Source of the DNA: Propionispira raffinosivorans DSM 20765
GTDB lineage: Bacteria; Bacillota; Negativicutes; Selenomonadales; Selenomonadaceae
Length of the DNA: 64,000 bases
Reading direction: 5' to 3'
Assembly: GCF_000381065.1 (NCBI RefSeq)
Contig: NZ_KB905843.1
Span: forward strand, 62,001 to 126,000
Part shown: positions 7,197-15,141 of the stretch, in pieces
Numbering within the stretch: the first letter of the stretch is position 1
Layout of the letters: each line of letters starts with the position of its first letter
Translations under genes and position numbers: made by a program
The notes under the pieces: model-generated
The model's database searches: none
Told to the model about the DNA's origin: nothing
What the model saw: the letters and a program-made list of their open reading frames with translations, nothing else

Positions 7197-7748
7197 TCAG
7201 CCATGTCTACACCAGTGTACAAAGTTTTCACAATTATTATATATAACGTTATATTCCATTTCACTCGTTCGACTCCAAGCACGACGTATAATCTCATTTT
7301 CCGAAAATGCAGCCTTGCTTTTGCGTAAATGTATATCATCCGTCCCCGCAAAATCTTCAAGTGAAATACACCTAACCATGCCTTCATTATATTCAAAGAC
7401 AAAACCCGCGCCATCATATAGTCCATGATGCGTATAGGCTATTCTTGTTACAAATATATGATCGCCTTTATTTAGCTTTTTCTTGATTTCCACTACACTT
7501 TTACCTGTAAAAATTCGTTCCATTTTAGAGACTGGATCCACAGCATCTCTTACGTTTTGAATCGAATCTTCTGCATTGTTTATTTTTTCAAGGACTGCCC
7601 CCACATCTTCTGAAACATACCTTTTTACTATTTTTTCAATTATTCGTGGATTTTCCCTACCCCTTGATGGTATGTTTGGCTGACGCGAAACAACACCGTG
7701 AGGAGTCGTTACATTTACTAAAGCTCGAAATACATCTAATCCATTCAT
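7197..7748 (-). CDS. LRAT/NC-domain (permuted NlpC/P60-like) protein, 183 aa
   Basis: The C-terminal half carries the lecithin:retinol acyltransferase-like fold: K-G-D-H-I-F-V at about 94-100, the histidine box H-H-G-L-Y-D-G at about 107-113 and the catalytic N-C-E-N-F-V-H-W-C near 172-180. The family usually has N-C-E-H-F; here the fourth position is Asn. LRAT-like enzymes are cysteine acyltransferases or phospholipases acting on membranes. The first ~90 residues are helical and unassigned. The ATG follows AAGGGAG at a rather long spacing. In this cargo context an acyl-transfer or lipase effector is possible, but this is inference. Confidence 0.75.
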   Translation of the reverse strand: MNGLDVFRALVNVTTPHGVVSRQPNIPSRGRENPRIIEKIVKRYVSEDVGAVLEKINNAEDSIQNVRDAVDPVSKMERIFTGKSVVEIKKKLNKGDHIFVTRIAYTHHGLYDGAGFVFEYNEGMVRCISLEDFAGTDDIHLRKSKAAFSENEIIRRAWSRTSEMEYNVIYNNCENFVHWCRHG

Positions 7749-7839
7749 GATTATTCATATCTCCCTTATGATCTCATTTATCAAAATTGCTATATGGCAA
7801 TATAATTTTATCATATGTTTACTAAAATACTAGCACTAA

Positions 7840-7871
7840 AAAAAGTTTACTGCACTGCAATAAACTTTTTT
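7840..7871. terminator. terminator hairpin after the KAP gene region
   Basis: AAAAAGTTTA...TGCA..TGCA...TAAACTTTTTT forms a symmetric stem with T runs on both strands, between the LRAT-like gene and the yvrJ remnant. Confidence 0.6.
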
Positions 7872-7883
7872 AGAAATTCATCT

Positions 7884-7935
7884 ATTAATTTTTCCGGATC
7901 ATTGCCTAGATTTCTTTTATCTCACCCGTCATGAT
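7884..7935 (-). pseudogene. yvrJ: 3' fragment of a yvrJ gene
   Basis: CTATTAATTTTTCCGGATCATTGCC is identical to the end of the intact yvrJ at 10660 onward, and the match continues with changes (ATTTCTTTTATCTCACCCGTC). Read on the minus strand it gives TGEIKEI, a stop, then AMIRKN. The fragment lies on the far side of the KAP gene from the intact copy, so the KAP gene sits between a whole and a broken yvrJ. Confidence 0.7.
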
Positions 7936-7977
7936 GCTTATGGCTCTTTTTAGATTCCTGCAACCTTAATACTTATC

Positions 7978-10401
7978 TTAATTTTCTTCCTTTTTCAATC
8001 TATCAAACAGCCCTGCCCAATATATAATTGGAATACTTGCTTTTGATATTATTTTTTCTCGTTCTGCTTCCGTTCCTGCCTGTTGTAATTCCCTATAGAT
8101 TTTTTCAAGCTCCTCCGGTTCTATTGAAGATGTTTCTAGGGGTTGTGACACTGGAGGTTTACTAGCTAAAACATTTTTAATAAATATACCTATTTCATCA
8201 ATAAGACTAAGATGGTCTTTAAAATATTTTATTGTTTCCGGCAAGTTTCTTTTCTGATTCGCTAAAATTTTTTCAATATTCTCGAAACTATCTTCCATCT
8301 CTTCATATGTATTAAAAGTTATTGGAGACCGTAAATAGCCTAAGTTTCTAACTAAATCTATTAACAATTGCAAAAAATGTATATACTGATAATCATAATT
8401 TGCTACTACGTCAAATTTATTCATGCGCTGTAGTAACATAAGAAATGTAACCAAAGAATCCTCACGAATTCGAGCTAAAAAGGGCTTCATATTGGCAATA
8501 AAACTGTCATTAATTTGGGTTGGCTTTTCAATTAAAAAATAGAGTTCTAATAATCCTCTATAATCCACTGGTTGATTTGGTGATTCTGTCACAATAAAGG
8601 ATATAAAATATATTTTCCAACGATATTCTTTCTTTTTACTAAATAGCTCATTCGACATATCATCTGAAAAAGGTTCTGTTAATAATTTACTTTCAAAATT
8701 TTTATAGCCTGCTTCCCATTCCGTTTTTTTCTTGCATAAAATTAACGTTTGCATACTATTTACAATCCATTGATAGGCATCTATCAGCATAGGCTCCCCT
8801 GCTTCTAACAAGCGCCAAATAAGAGATTCCGTCTGATCCCGCTGGATCCTCTTGATGGCTATTTGGCTCTCAGTCAAATCTGTTCGAGATTTTTCAGTAT
8901 ATCGAGTGTCTAACTCATAATTGTCTGCCCACAAAAATTTATACGCAATATAAACTTTTATATCCTCATCATCCTGAAAGAGTTTCTCCGTTTTTATAAT
9001 TTCTTTTGGTTTGGAGTTGTCTTTACCTGCTAAAATGCGTAATATTTCTCCCGTGGGCATCATGGTATCATCATTTTTAATATCAAAACAATATCTTAGA
9101 TTCTTCCCACAGGCAAAACGACTATAAACTTCTGGCAAAAAATGTTTAATGAAAAAGAACGCTATTATTGTATAGTTATCATCATGAACTCTATTATTGG
9201 GTCGACTCAATATGTGATAAATATCTGTCAAAAAACACCCAACTGTCCTAATACTATACAAATCTCTAAATATCACATTTATTTTTTCTGTTAAGTCTAT
9301 ACCTGGAATTTTATCCTTTAGAAAAACCATTGAAGCTGCTTTAAAATATTTCAAATCATTTAATGTTAAAATACCTTTGACAAATTTTTCTTTTTCTTCT
9401 TTTTCTTTTATTTCATATTGTACTATTTCATAAAAACCAATTTTTGACAACTTCATTGTATATGGAATATATTTTTCCAAATATTTAGGCTCGCCTGCAT
9501 CTCCCAAACATTTTTTGAGTCTGACCGGATCATATTGATACAAAATTTTAACGCATTCATTATCACTTGCCAGTTTTTCTGAAATATAAAAAATTTTTAT
9601 TATTAAATTTTCATCTACGATCCTATCCAGATCTTCATAAACAATAATGATAGTTTTTTCAATTTTTTTTAATTCCTCTTTTAAGCTATCAAATGCTTTG
9701 GCATAAGATTCATTTGACTCTGAAAGTAATTCGCCAAAAAATTTTATTTTTGGTTCTTTATCAAAGAAATTTTTTAATCGTTTAGAATACCTTGATATAA
9801 TTCCATTCTCATATAAAACCCGTTCCATTTCATCGACTATAATCTGCGGTAAAACATCCAAATTGCAAGCTAATACATCAATCGTGATAACTTCATACTT
9901 CGCATTGTCTTCAAAAGAATCTTTTAATTTCTCAACAAAAAAAGTCTTTCCATCGCCCCATGCAGCTTCTATCCCAATAATCGGAAAATCTTTGTTTTCG
10001 ATTTTTTCTTTTATTGTATGTAAATCGCTTTTCCGTTTACCGTATAATTGCGGATTTAAATCTGATTTATTCACAACAAATTGGCAGAAAGTTGTGCAAT
10101 GCAAGGCAAACTGTATCATTTGCAATATAAGCAACAAGCATGCATCGCTAGGATTTACAAAAAAAAATGCTACATTTCCACCATACAAAACCGCAAAAAT
10201 TTTATTATAAAATACGCGATTCTTACAAGGACAAAATTGTATTAGCACTAAAATGCAACAAACCATACTTAATATTGCATAAATAGATAAAGGAACCTTC
10301 AATCCCCAAAATAGTACTACAAAAACCATCATACTTTGTAAAAAAAGCATTATAACGTTTTTCAATTCTTTTTTCAATTCTTTCTTCAATTCTTTTGTCA
10401 T
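7978..10401 (-). CDS. membrane KAP-family P-loop NTPase, 807 aa
   Basis: It opens with a repeated K-E-L-K-K-E-L-K-K-E-L-K and four hydrophobic helices at about 15-34, 36-57, 66-82 and 86-106. Walker A is G-I-E-A-A-W-G-D-G-K-T (143-153) and Walker B I-I-I-V-Y-E-D-L-D-R (251-260), the layout of KAP NTPases, in which transmembrane helices accompany the P-loop. The C-terminal ~450 residues are helical with no recognised domain. KAP proteins are membrane-associated NTPases often found in mobile and defence regions; the substrate is unknown. The start has a TTGGAG ribosome-binding site. It is flanked by yvrJ and a yvrJ remnant, suggesting insertion as cargo into a preexisting operon. Confidence 0.8.
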   Translation of the reverse strand: MTKELKKELKKELKNVIMLFLQSMMVFVVLFWGLKVPLSIYAILSMVCCILVLIQFCPCKNRVFYNKIFAVLYGGNVAFFFVNPSDACLLLILQMIQFALHCTTFCQFVVNKSDLNPQLYGKRKSDLHTIKEKIENKDFPIIGIEAAWGDGKTFFVEKLKDSFEDNAKYEVITIDVLACNLDVLPQIIVDEMERVLYENGIISRYSKRLKNFFDKEPKIKFFGELLSESNESYAKAFDSLKEELKKIEKTIIIVYEDLDRIVDENLIIKIFYISEKLASDNECVKILYQYDPVRLKKCLGDAGEPKYLEKYIPYTMKLSKIGFYEIVQYEIKEKEEKEKFVKGILTLNDLKYFKAASMVFLKDKIPGIDLTEKINVIFRDLYSIRTVGCFLTDIYHILSRPNNRVHDDNYTIIAFFFIKHFLPEVYSRFACGKNLRYCFDIKNDDTMMPTGEILRILAGKDNSKPKEIIKTEKLFQDDEDIKVYIAYKFLWADNYELDTRYTEKSRTDLTESQIAIKRIQRDQTESLIWRLLEAGEPMLIDAYQWIVNSMQTLILCKKKTEWEAGYKNFESKLLTEPFSDDMSNELFSKKKEYRWKIYFISFIVTESPNQPVDYRGLLELYFLIEKPTQINDSFIANMKPFLARIREDSLVTFLMLLQRMNKFDVVANYDYQYIHFLQLLIDLVRNLGYLRSPITFNTYEEMEDSFENIEKILANQKRNLPETIKYFKDHLSLIDEIGIFIKNVLASKPPVSQPLETSSIEPEELEKIYRELQQAGTEAEREKIISKASIPIIYWAGLFDRLKKEEN

Positions 10402-10661
10402 AGTATCGCTCCAAATATTGTTATTTTATTCCTCGTTATTATAACATTCTTGATGTCAAATTAGTTGGTAAATTAAGAAATTTCCAGCTAGTAAAGTTCT
10501 GTCGACGATCGAATGAATTGCTTCCAAGAACGTTAGCACCTATACATCGGATTAAAATACAATTACCCAGAAAAGTGTACCTATTTATTTTACGACAATA
10601 TAGTTTATAAAAGAGCAAAAAAAAATACAAAGCATAAACCATACTTTGTATTTTCTGCCTA

Positions 10662-10832
10662 TTAATTTTTCCGGATCATTGCCGAGAGTTCTTTGATCTC
10701 GCCCGCCAGGTCGCCTATTTTATCTGCGAAAACGTCCAGCGACTTTTGAAATTTAATCAGCAGGTAGAGCGTAATCACAATTGGAAACCCGACCTGTGCG
10801 ATTGCAGTCAATATATTGCCGTCCATAGCCAT
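10662..10832 (-). CDS. yvrJ: YvrJ-family small membrane protein, 56 aa
   Basis: It begins MAMDGNILTAIAQVGFPIVI, has one hydrophobic helix (about 9-27) and then an amphipathic helix ending S-A-M-I-R-K-N. The length and the F-P-I-V-I-T-L-Y-L-L pattern are those of the YvrJ family. An AAGGGGGTG ribosome-binding site precedes the ATG. YvrJ typically follows DUF1659 and DUF2922 genes, exactly as here. Its function is unknown. The 260 bp beyond it (10402-10661) hold no convincing gene. Confidence 0.8.
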   Translation of the reverse strand: MAMDGNILTAIAQVGFPIVITLYLLIKFQKSLDVFADKIGDLAGEIKELSAMIRKN

Positions 10833-10867
10833 ACACCCCCTTTTTGCCCAATCGATCTATATACAGG

Positions 10868-10895
10868 AAAAGCCCCGCAGTTGCAGGGCTTTTTT
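10868..10895 (-). terminator. terminator between DUF2922 and yvrJ
   Basis: AAAAGCCCTGC-AAC-TGCGGGGCTTTTCC on the minus strand: a GC-rich stem with flanking T and A runs. Confidence 0.65.
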
Positions 10896-10909
10896 GACGT
10901 TGACTACAC

Positions 10910-11122
10910 TTAGACAAGTGCCGTAACGGTGACTTCTTTAATTTGCGCTTTGACCGCCGTCTTTAAATCGCCACTTTTATTTGAAAATACATTTTTAGCG
11001 ATACACGCTGCCATATATTCGTCTGTATTGGCTTTGGTTAGACCGTCTTTCGGATCGGAAAGCGAATACTGCACTTCTTTATCTGACACCGTTTTAAATA
11101 CCAGTTCCAGAGACTTTGCCAT
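10910..11122 (-). CDS. DUF2922-family protein, 70 aa
   Basis: It begins MAKSLELVFKT, with the family core D-K-E-V-Q-Y-S-L-S-D-P-K-D-G-L-T and a C-terminal A-Q-I-K-E-V-T-V-T-A. The ribosome-binding site is GAAAGGAGG. DUF2922 genes are small, of unknown function, and stand next to DUF1659 and YvrJ genes in many Firmicutes. Here it is 34 bp after the DUF1659 gene. Confidence 0.85.
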   Translation of the reverse strand: MAKSLELVFKTVSDKEVQYSLSDPKDGLTKANTDEYMAACIAKNVFSNKSGDLKTAVKAQIKEVTVTALV

Positions 11123-11156
11123 GATGTTTCCTCCTTTCTAGCGAAATAAATGCCGC

Positions 11157-11381
11157 TTATTTACTAAGGAGTTCATACGATTCGGAAACTTGAATCGCAT
11201 CTACCGTATGCGACTGCAACGCTGCAGCCATGCTGCCGATTGCATACAAATCTTCATTGACTGCACTGGCTTTAACAGTTCCCAGTGTACGCGTTGACAA
11301 AACGGCTTCGCCAGTGGAATTGACACCAGTCTGCACTTTGACTTTTAGCGTTTTGGAATTTCCTGTTGCTGTAATTGCCAT
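11157..11381 (-). CDS. DUF1659-family protein, 74 aa
   Basis: It begins MAITATGNSKTLKVKVQTGV and contains the R-T-L-G-T-V-K-A-S-A segment and A-I-Q-V-S-E-S-Y-E-L at the end, as in DUF1659 proteins. The AAAGGAGGG ribosome-binding site is optimal. First gene of the DUF1659-DUF2922-YvrJ cassette. A 290-bp gap with one hairpin separates it from the amidase gene. Confidence 0.85.
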   Translation of the reverse strand: MAITATGNSKTLKVKVQTGVNSTGEAVLSTRTLGTVKASAVNEDLYAIGSMAAALQSHTVDAIQVSESYELLSK

Positions 11382-11401
11382 AACAAGCCCTCCTTTCTAT
11401 A

Positions 11402-11453
11402 ACAGAAAAGCCCCGCCTACACAGGAAACGTCTTGTGTAAACGAGGCTTTCTG
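11402..11453 (-). terminator. hairpin upstream of the DUF1659 gene
   Basis: On the minus strand AGAAAGCCTCG...ACACAAG...CTTGTGT-like bases...CGGGGCTTTTCTG form a stem between the amidase and DUF1659 genes. It may end the amidase transcript or lie in the leader of the cassette. The remaining DNA to 11674 shows nothing else. Confidence 0.5.
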
Positions 11454-11674
11454 CGGAATAGATTCTATAACAGGGAGCGCGCCCACTGCATCGTATTGAA
11501 AACAAACATGTCTACGCTTTGAACCTATTCCGTAAGTTCTTTTCTTGCAAAATCAACGAGGAAGTTTAAACAGTTACGTGGTTTAGTACAATTTAATACT
11601 ACAAAATCTACCGACTTTATTCAAGTAGTCAATTTAAATTACTTGTTTTATTTGCAATATTTAACGTTCTGCTG

Positions 11675-12205
11675 TCAATTACTGCCCGTCAACAATGCAT
11701 AATCCGTGATACCACGGGCAATTGCTTTGCTAAATTCGGGTCCTGCATCAACCAATAGTTCCTGATCGGCTTCGTTGCTTAAAAAAGCGGTTTCGACAAG
11801 GACCGCCGGGCAGGTTGTTTTACGCAGGACAAAAAAGGTCTTATTTTCTTTGACGCCCCGATCCACCGTATGCAATGCATTTAAAATTTGTGTCTGAATG
11901 CAGTTTGCCAAGGTGCCGCCGGCTGCCGACAAACTATAACAAAATGTCTCCGTACCTTTCGCCTCCGGATTCGAAAAACCGTTACAATGAATCGCTACAA
12001 AAACATCGGCGGCAAAATCCGCAGCACTCTGGACGATTTTCCCCAAATCATCATCCTGCATAAAACGAACTTCACAACCAGCCGCCAATAAAGAATCGGA
12101 TACCTCATGCATAAACGTGCAGCAAAGCTCTGCTTCCGTTGTCTGGGTGCCGACCACGCCCGGATCAATTCCCGGCGCATGTCCGCCATTTATAAATACT
12201 TTCAT
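11675..12205 (-). CDS. N-acetylmuramoyl-L-alanine amidase (Amidase_3)
   Basis: 176 aa from the ATG at 12203-12205, chosen because GAGGTG lies eight bases upstream; a GTG three codons earlier overlaps that site. The zinc-amidase motifs are N-G-G-H-A-P-G at the start, an early Glu (T-E-A-E-L), A-I-H-C-N-G-F near residue 75, and A-V-L-V-E-T-A-F-L-S-N near 135, giving two His and Glu ligands. It cleaves the lactyl-amide bond between muramic acid and the peptide stem. There is no signal peptide, so export would need a holin-like partner; the 31-aa membrane peptide ending at its ribosome-binding site is a candidate. An endolysin-like role is inferred. Confidence 0.85.
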   Translation of the reverse strand: MKVFINGGHAPGIDPGVVGTQTTEAELCCTFMHEVSDSLLAAGCEVRFMQDDDLGKIVQSAADFAADVFVAIHCNGFSNPEAKGTETFCYSLSAAGGTLANCIQTQILNALHTVDRGVKENKTFFVLRKTTCPAVLVETAFLSNEADQELLVDAGPEFSKAIARGITDYALLTGSN

Positions 12206-12210
12206 TTTGG

Positions 12211-12306
12211 TCACCTCACAACAAAATAGAAAAACAGGTTCGAGAGCGTACTACCCACAAAACTGCATACTGTAAAAATCAGCATCCACTTTATTTCTGT
12301 AGTCAT
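12211..12306 (-). CDS. 31-aa single-TM peptide (holin-like candidate)
   Basis: The frame MTTEIKWMLIFTVCSFVGST continues to FFYFVVR and is almost wholly one membrane helix. An AAAGGAGATG ribosome-binding site stands ahead of the ATG at 12304-12306. The stop codon lies within the ribosome-binding site of the amidase gene, implying translational coupling. Small membrane peptide plus amidase recalls a holin-endolysin pair, though it is shorter than known holins; that role is inference. Confidence 0.6.
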   Translation of the reverse strand: MTTEIKWMLIFTVCSFVGSTLSNLFFYFVVR

Positions 12307-12339
12307 TGTAACGGACATCTCCTTTCATTGTGGTTCGTT

Positions 12340-13092
12340 TGTTCGTTTCACATCGAGCCCTGCGCTGCCCGAACTGGCGGCACAGCCGATGCAACTCGCA
12401 CGGGGCGGCATCGATTGTGCCACCATTCCGCCAGCGCCCGAGGCTATCCGCCTAGGAGTGGCAAAAAACGCCCCTCCCACGCGGCAACGACCAAGCCGTG
12501 CCGACCATAAAATCCGAATTGACTACTAGGAAACATGGTTAAACTTCTCGATTGCCACGGCATTGCAGCTGTCACCCCGCCGCCTTTGGGGAGCCGTCTT
12601 GCCACGTGTACATGGCGGACAACCTGACAAACAGGGACGGCAAAAAACGCCGCCCGTCAGGCAGTTCGCCGTGTTCACTCTCCGTCCTCCTCCCCCTCTG
12701 CTGCGCATTCACCCCCACCACTGGCAACTCCTGCCGAGGGCAATTATGATGCGACAAAAGAAAAAGGGAGAGGAGGACTCCGGGCACCTGCGGTCGACTA
12801 TGCCCGCCTGCGGAAGCGGAGTCGCTAAACTAAGCCGCGCGGGCATACTCCCCAAAAGCGGCGGGGTGACCGAGGCGACGATCCGTAGTTCGCTTCGCGC
12901 CATTCAAACCTGCAAAAGGTAGGCGCTTGTGATAACGCATCACCCGTGGCTGCATCGAACCAACTTTCTGTATGTGGATTCACGCAGGCAACGGACTGCT
13001 CATAAGGCAGCTGTCCGTTGCCTGCGTAATTCCACCGCCCCTACATTATTTCGTAATGCCGAGTGCGACCGCCCCCGCGGTCGCACTCGGCA
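12340..13092 (-). ncRNA. ~750-nt GC-rich hairpin-dense region, candidate large structured RNA
   Basis: This stretch has no credible gene on either strand, is far richer in G+C than its surroundings and is packed with inverted repeats: a long-range pair 12571-12593/12848-12870 (22 of 23 complementary); 14 bp at 12983-12996/13013-13026; 16 bp at 13057-13072/13077-13092; GGCACA...TGTGCC at 12379-12421; and two hairpins sharing GGCAAAAAACGCC (12459-12471, 12639-12651). The single mismatch of the long-range stem is A-C if plus-strand RNA but G-U if minus-strand RNA, so I favour minus, as for neighbouring genes. Size and setting recall large ornate phage RNAs such as GOLLD or ROOL; identity is not shown. 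Confidence 0.55.
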
Positions 13093-13103
13093 CCCCAAAC
13101 CTT

Positions 13104-13274
13104 TTAATACCAATTTTTCTTACGAAGCTCTTCTTTCAATAAATCAAAATCAGTACACAAATTCGTCACTAACATAAGCACCGAATCATGTTCTGCCGCT
13201 GGTGACTTCGCCAGATTATCGATACATCTTCCCAGCGTGTCCACATTTTTCTTTACAGTAGAATCCGAATCCAC
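13104..13274 (-). CDS. hypothetical protein, 56 aa
   Basis: It starts at a GTG (13272-13274) behind a GGAGGCGA ribosome-binding site and reads MDSDSTVKKNVDTLGRCIDN, ending E-E-L-R-K-K-N-W-Y. It is all-helical in appearance and acidic-basic, with two Cys. I do not recognise it. It lies directly before the structured region; its stop is 12 bp from the 16-bp hairpin at 13057-13092. Confidence 0.55.
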   Translation of the reverse strand: MDSDSTVKKNVDTLGRCIDNLAKSPAAEHDSVLMLVTNLCTDFDLLKEELRKKNWY

Positions 13275-13376
13275 TTAAATCGCCTCCTTTCGGTACAATC
13301 TTTGCCGATCCGCCGCCTCTTTTCTCTACTAAAATTTCACCATAGGTACTATACCTAAAAACAGACTTCTATAGCA

Positions 13377-13856
13377 TCAGCATTTGTAAACGCTGAATCC
13401 ATTCTCATTTTCTTGTCTTTTATATCGCGCCGCTTGTTGATAGGTATGCGAAAACACCCTGTATAAACCAATATCCTCACAATCAACATCTACACAATCG
13501 CCTAGCTGCCCGATCAAAGCATCGACCCAATCATCATACGAAAAAAACTCACCCGAAACCTCTGGCATTACATCCACTTCTTGCATCAGCGATTTAACCT
13601 CAGCGGGAGGCAAAACCTTGCCAACCTTCACCGTAGGCGAAAGCGGCGCTGCCGATTCGATTATTTTATAAGTGGGCGGCTCATTCCCGCCTGGTGAAGT
13701 ATACTGTAAAAATTGTCGGTCCACCAGTTCTCGTCTGGCATGAATAAACGTTCCATGACTGACCCCAAGCACCTCACGTATCTCTTTTTCTTTAAGTTTC
13801 CCTTCATGCCCTGCTAAAAAATCCAAAAAACGCAAAGCCTGTTTTGATAAACTCAT
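13377..13856 (-). CDS. winged-helix DNA-binding protein, 159 aa
   Basis: The first ~65 residues are a winged helix (L-R-F-L-D-F-L-A-G-H-E-G, then V-S-H-G-T-F-I-H-A-R-R-E-L-V as recognition helix), the rest an acidic region with two Cys. The same recognition helix logic (F-I-x-A-R-K-E-L-V) occurs in the gene at 14404-14712, so the two are probably paralogues. Last of a four-gene operon with 4-bp ATGA overlaps. Phage replisome-organiser proteins have this type of N-terminal domain; replication initiation is a reasonable but unproven role. Confidence 0.6.
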   Translation of the reverse strand: MSLSKQALRFLDFLAGHEGKLKEKEIREVLGVSHGTFIHARRELVDRQFLQYTSPGGNEPPTYKIIESAAPLSPTVKVGKVLPPAEVKSLMQEVDVMPEVSGEFFSYDDWVDALIGQLGDCVDVDCEDIGLYRVFSHTYQQAARYKRQENENGFSVYKC

Positions 13857-14407
13857 GGTGTCACCTCCGGCGCTGCAGCTTCGACAAAAACAGCATCGTT
13901 GTATTCCATATCAATTTGCGCAATATGTATAAAACTCAAAACAGTCTGCATCGATTCCGCCGCTTGTATCGTAAACGGAGTCGCATCCGCCAGCCGAATA
14001 ATATCCTGTATCTTCTTTGAGTTTTTTAATAATTCCATAAATTCATTCTGCAACGGATCATTTTTCACCGAGGCATTCCATTCTGCCTCCAAATCACATA
14101 ATTCAGCAAACATATAATGATTCCGTTTAAAAAGCGACGTCATTTTTCCCGCTCGAACATCGATCTGCTGCAAATACATTGGCTGTATCCCTTTTTGGAT
14201 TAGGCTTTGTCGTTTTTGCTGAATCAACTGCTGTTCATTGGCAAAAATCTTCCAGTCCTCAAACTCTTCCGGCTTGCGTAAAACAGGTATTCCTTTTTTC
14301 TTATCATAAATTGCCTTCTCTTCAAGCAAAATATCGTACATTGTATCTAATCCATTAGAATCTCTGTATCTAAGTTCCCGTATTTCACCACTCACCAGTA
14401 TCTTCAT
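13853..14407 (-). CDS. hypothetical protein, 184 aa
   Basis: It overlaps both neighbours by four bases (ATGA), so it is translationally coupled within the 14917-to-13377 operon. It begins M-K-I-L-V-S-G-E-I-R-E-L-R-Y-R-D-S-N-G and is helical and Gln/Met-rich afterwards. No motif is recognised. Its place between two winged-helix genes suggests a part in replication or copy control of the element. Confidence 0.6.
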   Translation of the reverse strand: MKILVSGEIRELRYRDSNGLDTMYDILLEEKAIYDKKKGIPVLRKPEEFEDWKIFANEQQLIQQKRQSLIQKGIQPMYLQQIDVRAGKMTSLFKRNHYMFAELCDLEAEWNASVKNDPLQNEFMELLKNSKKIQDIIRLADATPFTIQAAESMQTVLSFIHIAQIDMEYNDAVFVEAAAPEVTP

Positions 14408-14712
14408 TGAATCTCTCCTCTGTTCGTCAGACTTCCACGGCTGACGATTCTATATTTTGCTGGTCGGTTCCCACTCTGCACTTCATGGATAATATATTCA
14501 CCATCGACCAGTTCCTTGCGGGCAATAATAAATTGCTCATGATTCAATCCTAAATCACCGCGAATTTTACTTTCCCGAATAACCAGTGGAAAATGCCAAC
14601 GTGCACTATTTGCATAATGCATTAGGATAAACCAGAAAGCAATCGCTCGTGCGCTGACTGGATTATACAAACACCGCTTATGAAATTCATTAATTTCACT
14701 AAGATAATTCAT
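14404..14712 (-). CDS. winged-helix replication-type protein, 102 aa
   Basis: Reads like the N-terminal domain of phage replisome organisers: S-A-R-A-I-A-F-W-F-I-L-M-H-Y-A-N, then L-G-L-N-H-E-Q-F-I-I-A-R-K-E-L-V-D-G-E-Y-I and a wing R-P-A-K-Y-R-I-V. It is short (102 aa) and lacks a C-terminal domain, which may have been separated into the following genes. It starts one base after the excisionase-like gene ends. Confidence 0.65.
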   Translation of the reverse strand: MNYLSEINEFHKRCLYNPVSARAIAFWFILMHYANSARWHFPLVIRESKIRGDLGLNHEQFIIARKELVDGEYIIHEVQSGNRPAKYRIVSRGSLTNRGEIQ

Positions 14713-14713
14713 T

Positions 14714-14917
14714 TCATCTTAGTCGATTGCTGCCCTGGGCATTTGACTGCTTCTTGACATAATCACGCAGCCAGTTCACAGCATCATCTTTATGGATCAA
14801 CGTATGTCTTCCCGAATGCATCGCCGGAAATCCAGTGATTTTCGTCATTTCACGAAGCCGGTTTATCCCTATACCCGTCAACTCAGCAAACTCTTTAATT
14901 GACACCATAATCGTCAT
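14714..14917 (-). CDS. excisionase-like MerR-type helix-turn-helix protein, 67 aa
   Basis: S-I-K-E-F-A-E-L-T-G-I-G-I-N-R-L-R-E-M is a MerR-type helix-turn-helix, followed by the wing H-S-G-R-H-T-L-I-H and a short C-terminal helix. Size and position, divergent from the repressor and near int, fit a recombination directionality factor that binds attP arms and drives excision. An AGGAAGTGG ribosome-binding site precedes the ATG. First gene of the divergent operon; likely silenced by the XRE repressor at 15142. Confidence 0.65.
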   Translation of the reverse strand: MTIMVSIKEFAELTGIGINRLREMTKITGFPAMHSGRHTLIHKDDAVNWLRDYVKKQSNAQGSNRLR

Positions 14918-14961
14918 GTAACCACTTCCTTTTATCTGACATTAGCAAAATGCGTTTTAAT

Positions 14962-15047
14962 ATTCACACTTCGTTATAATTTATTATAGCATGTGTCTAA
15001 AGACCTGTAAATACGTTTTGCTATTTACAATTCGCACTTTGTTATAT
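14962..15047. promoter_or_regulatory. operator region between repressor and excisionase-like genes
   Basis: ATTCACACTTCGTTATA (14962-14978) and ATTCGCACTTTGTTATA (15030-15046) are direct repeats 68 bp apart; a partly inverted form, ATTACGAAGCGTTATA, lies at about 15083-15098. The first is identical to 1543-1559 at the element's left end. The XRE protein and/or the excisionase-like protein probably bind here. Confidence 0.6.
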
Positions 15048-15141
15048 TATAATAGAATTAATAACAAATCGTATTATAAATAATTACGAAGCGTTATATA
15101 AGCCTAAACTTTACGAGTAAAAAATCAAGGAGGTGCTTAGA

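Noticed and set aside
10439-10642. 67-codon minus-strand frame between the KAP and yvrJ genes
   Set aside because: No ribosome-binding site and no protein-like pattern.
12328-13177. Several overlapping open frames on both strands in the GC-rich region
   Set aside because: GC-rich DNA has few stop codons. None has a ribosome-binding site, and the dense inverted repeats would make odd coding DNA.
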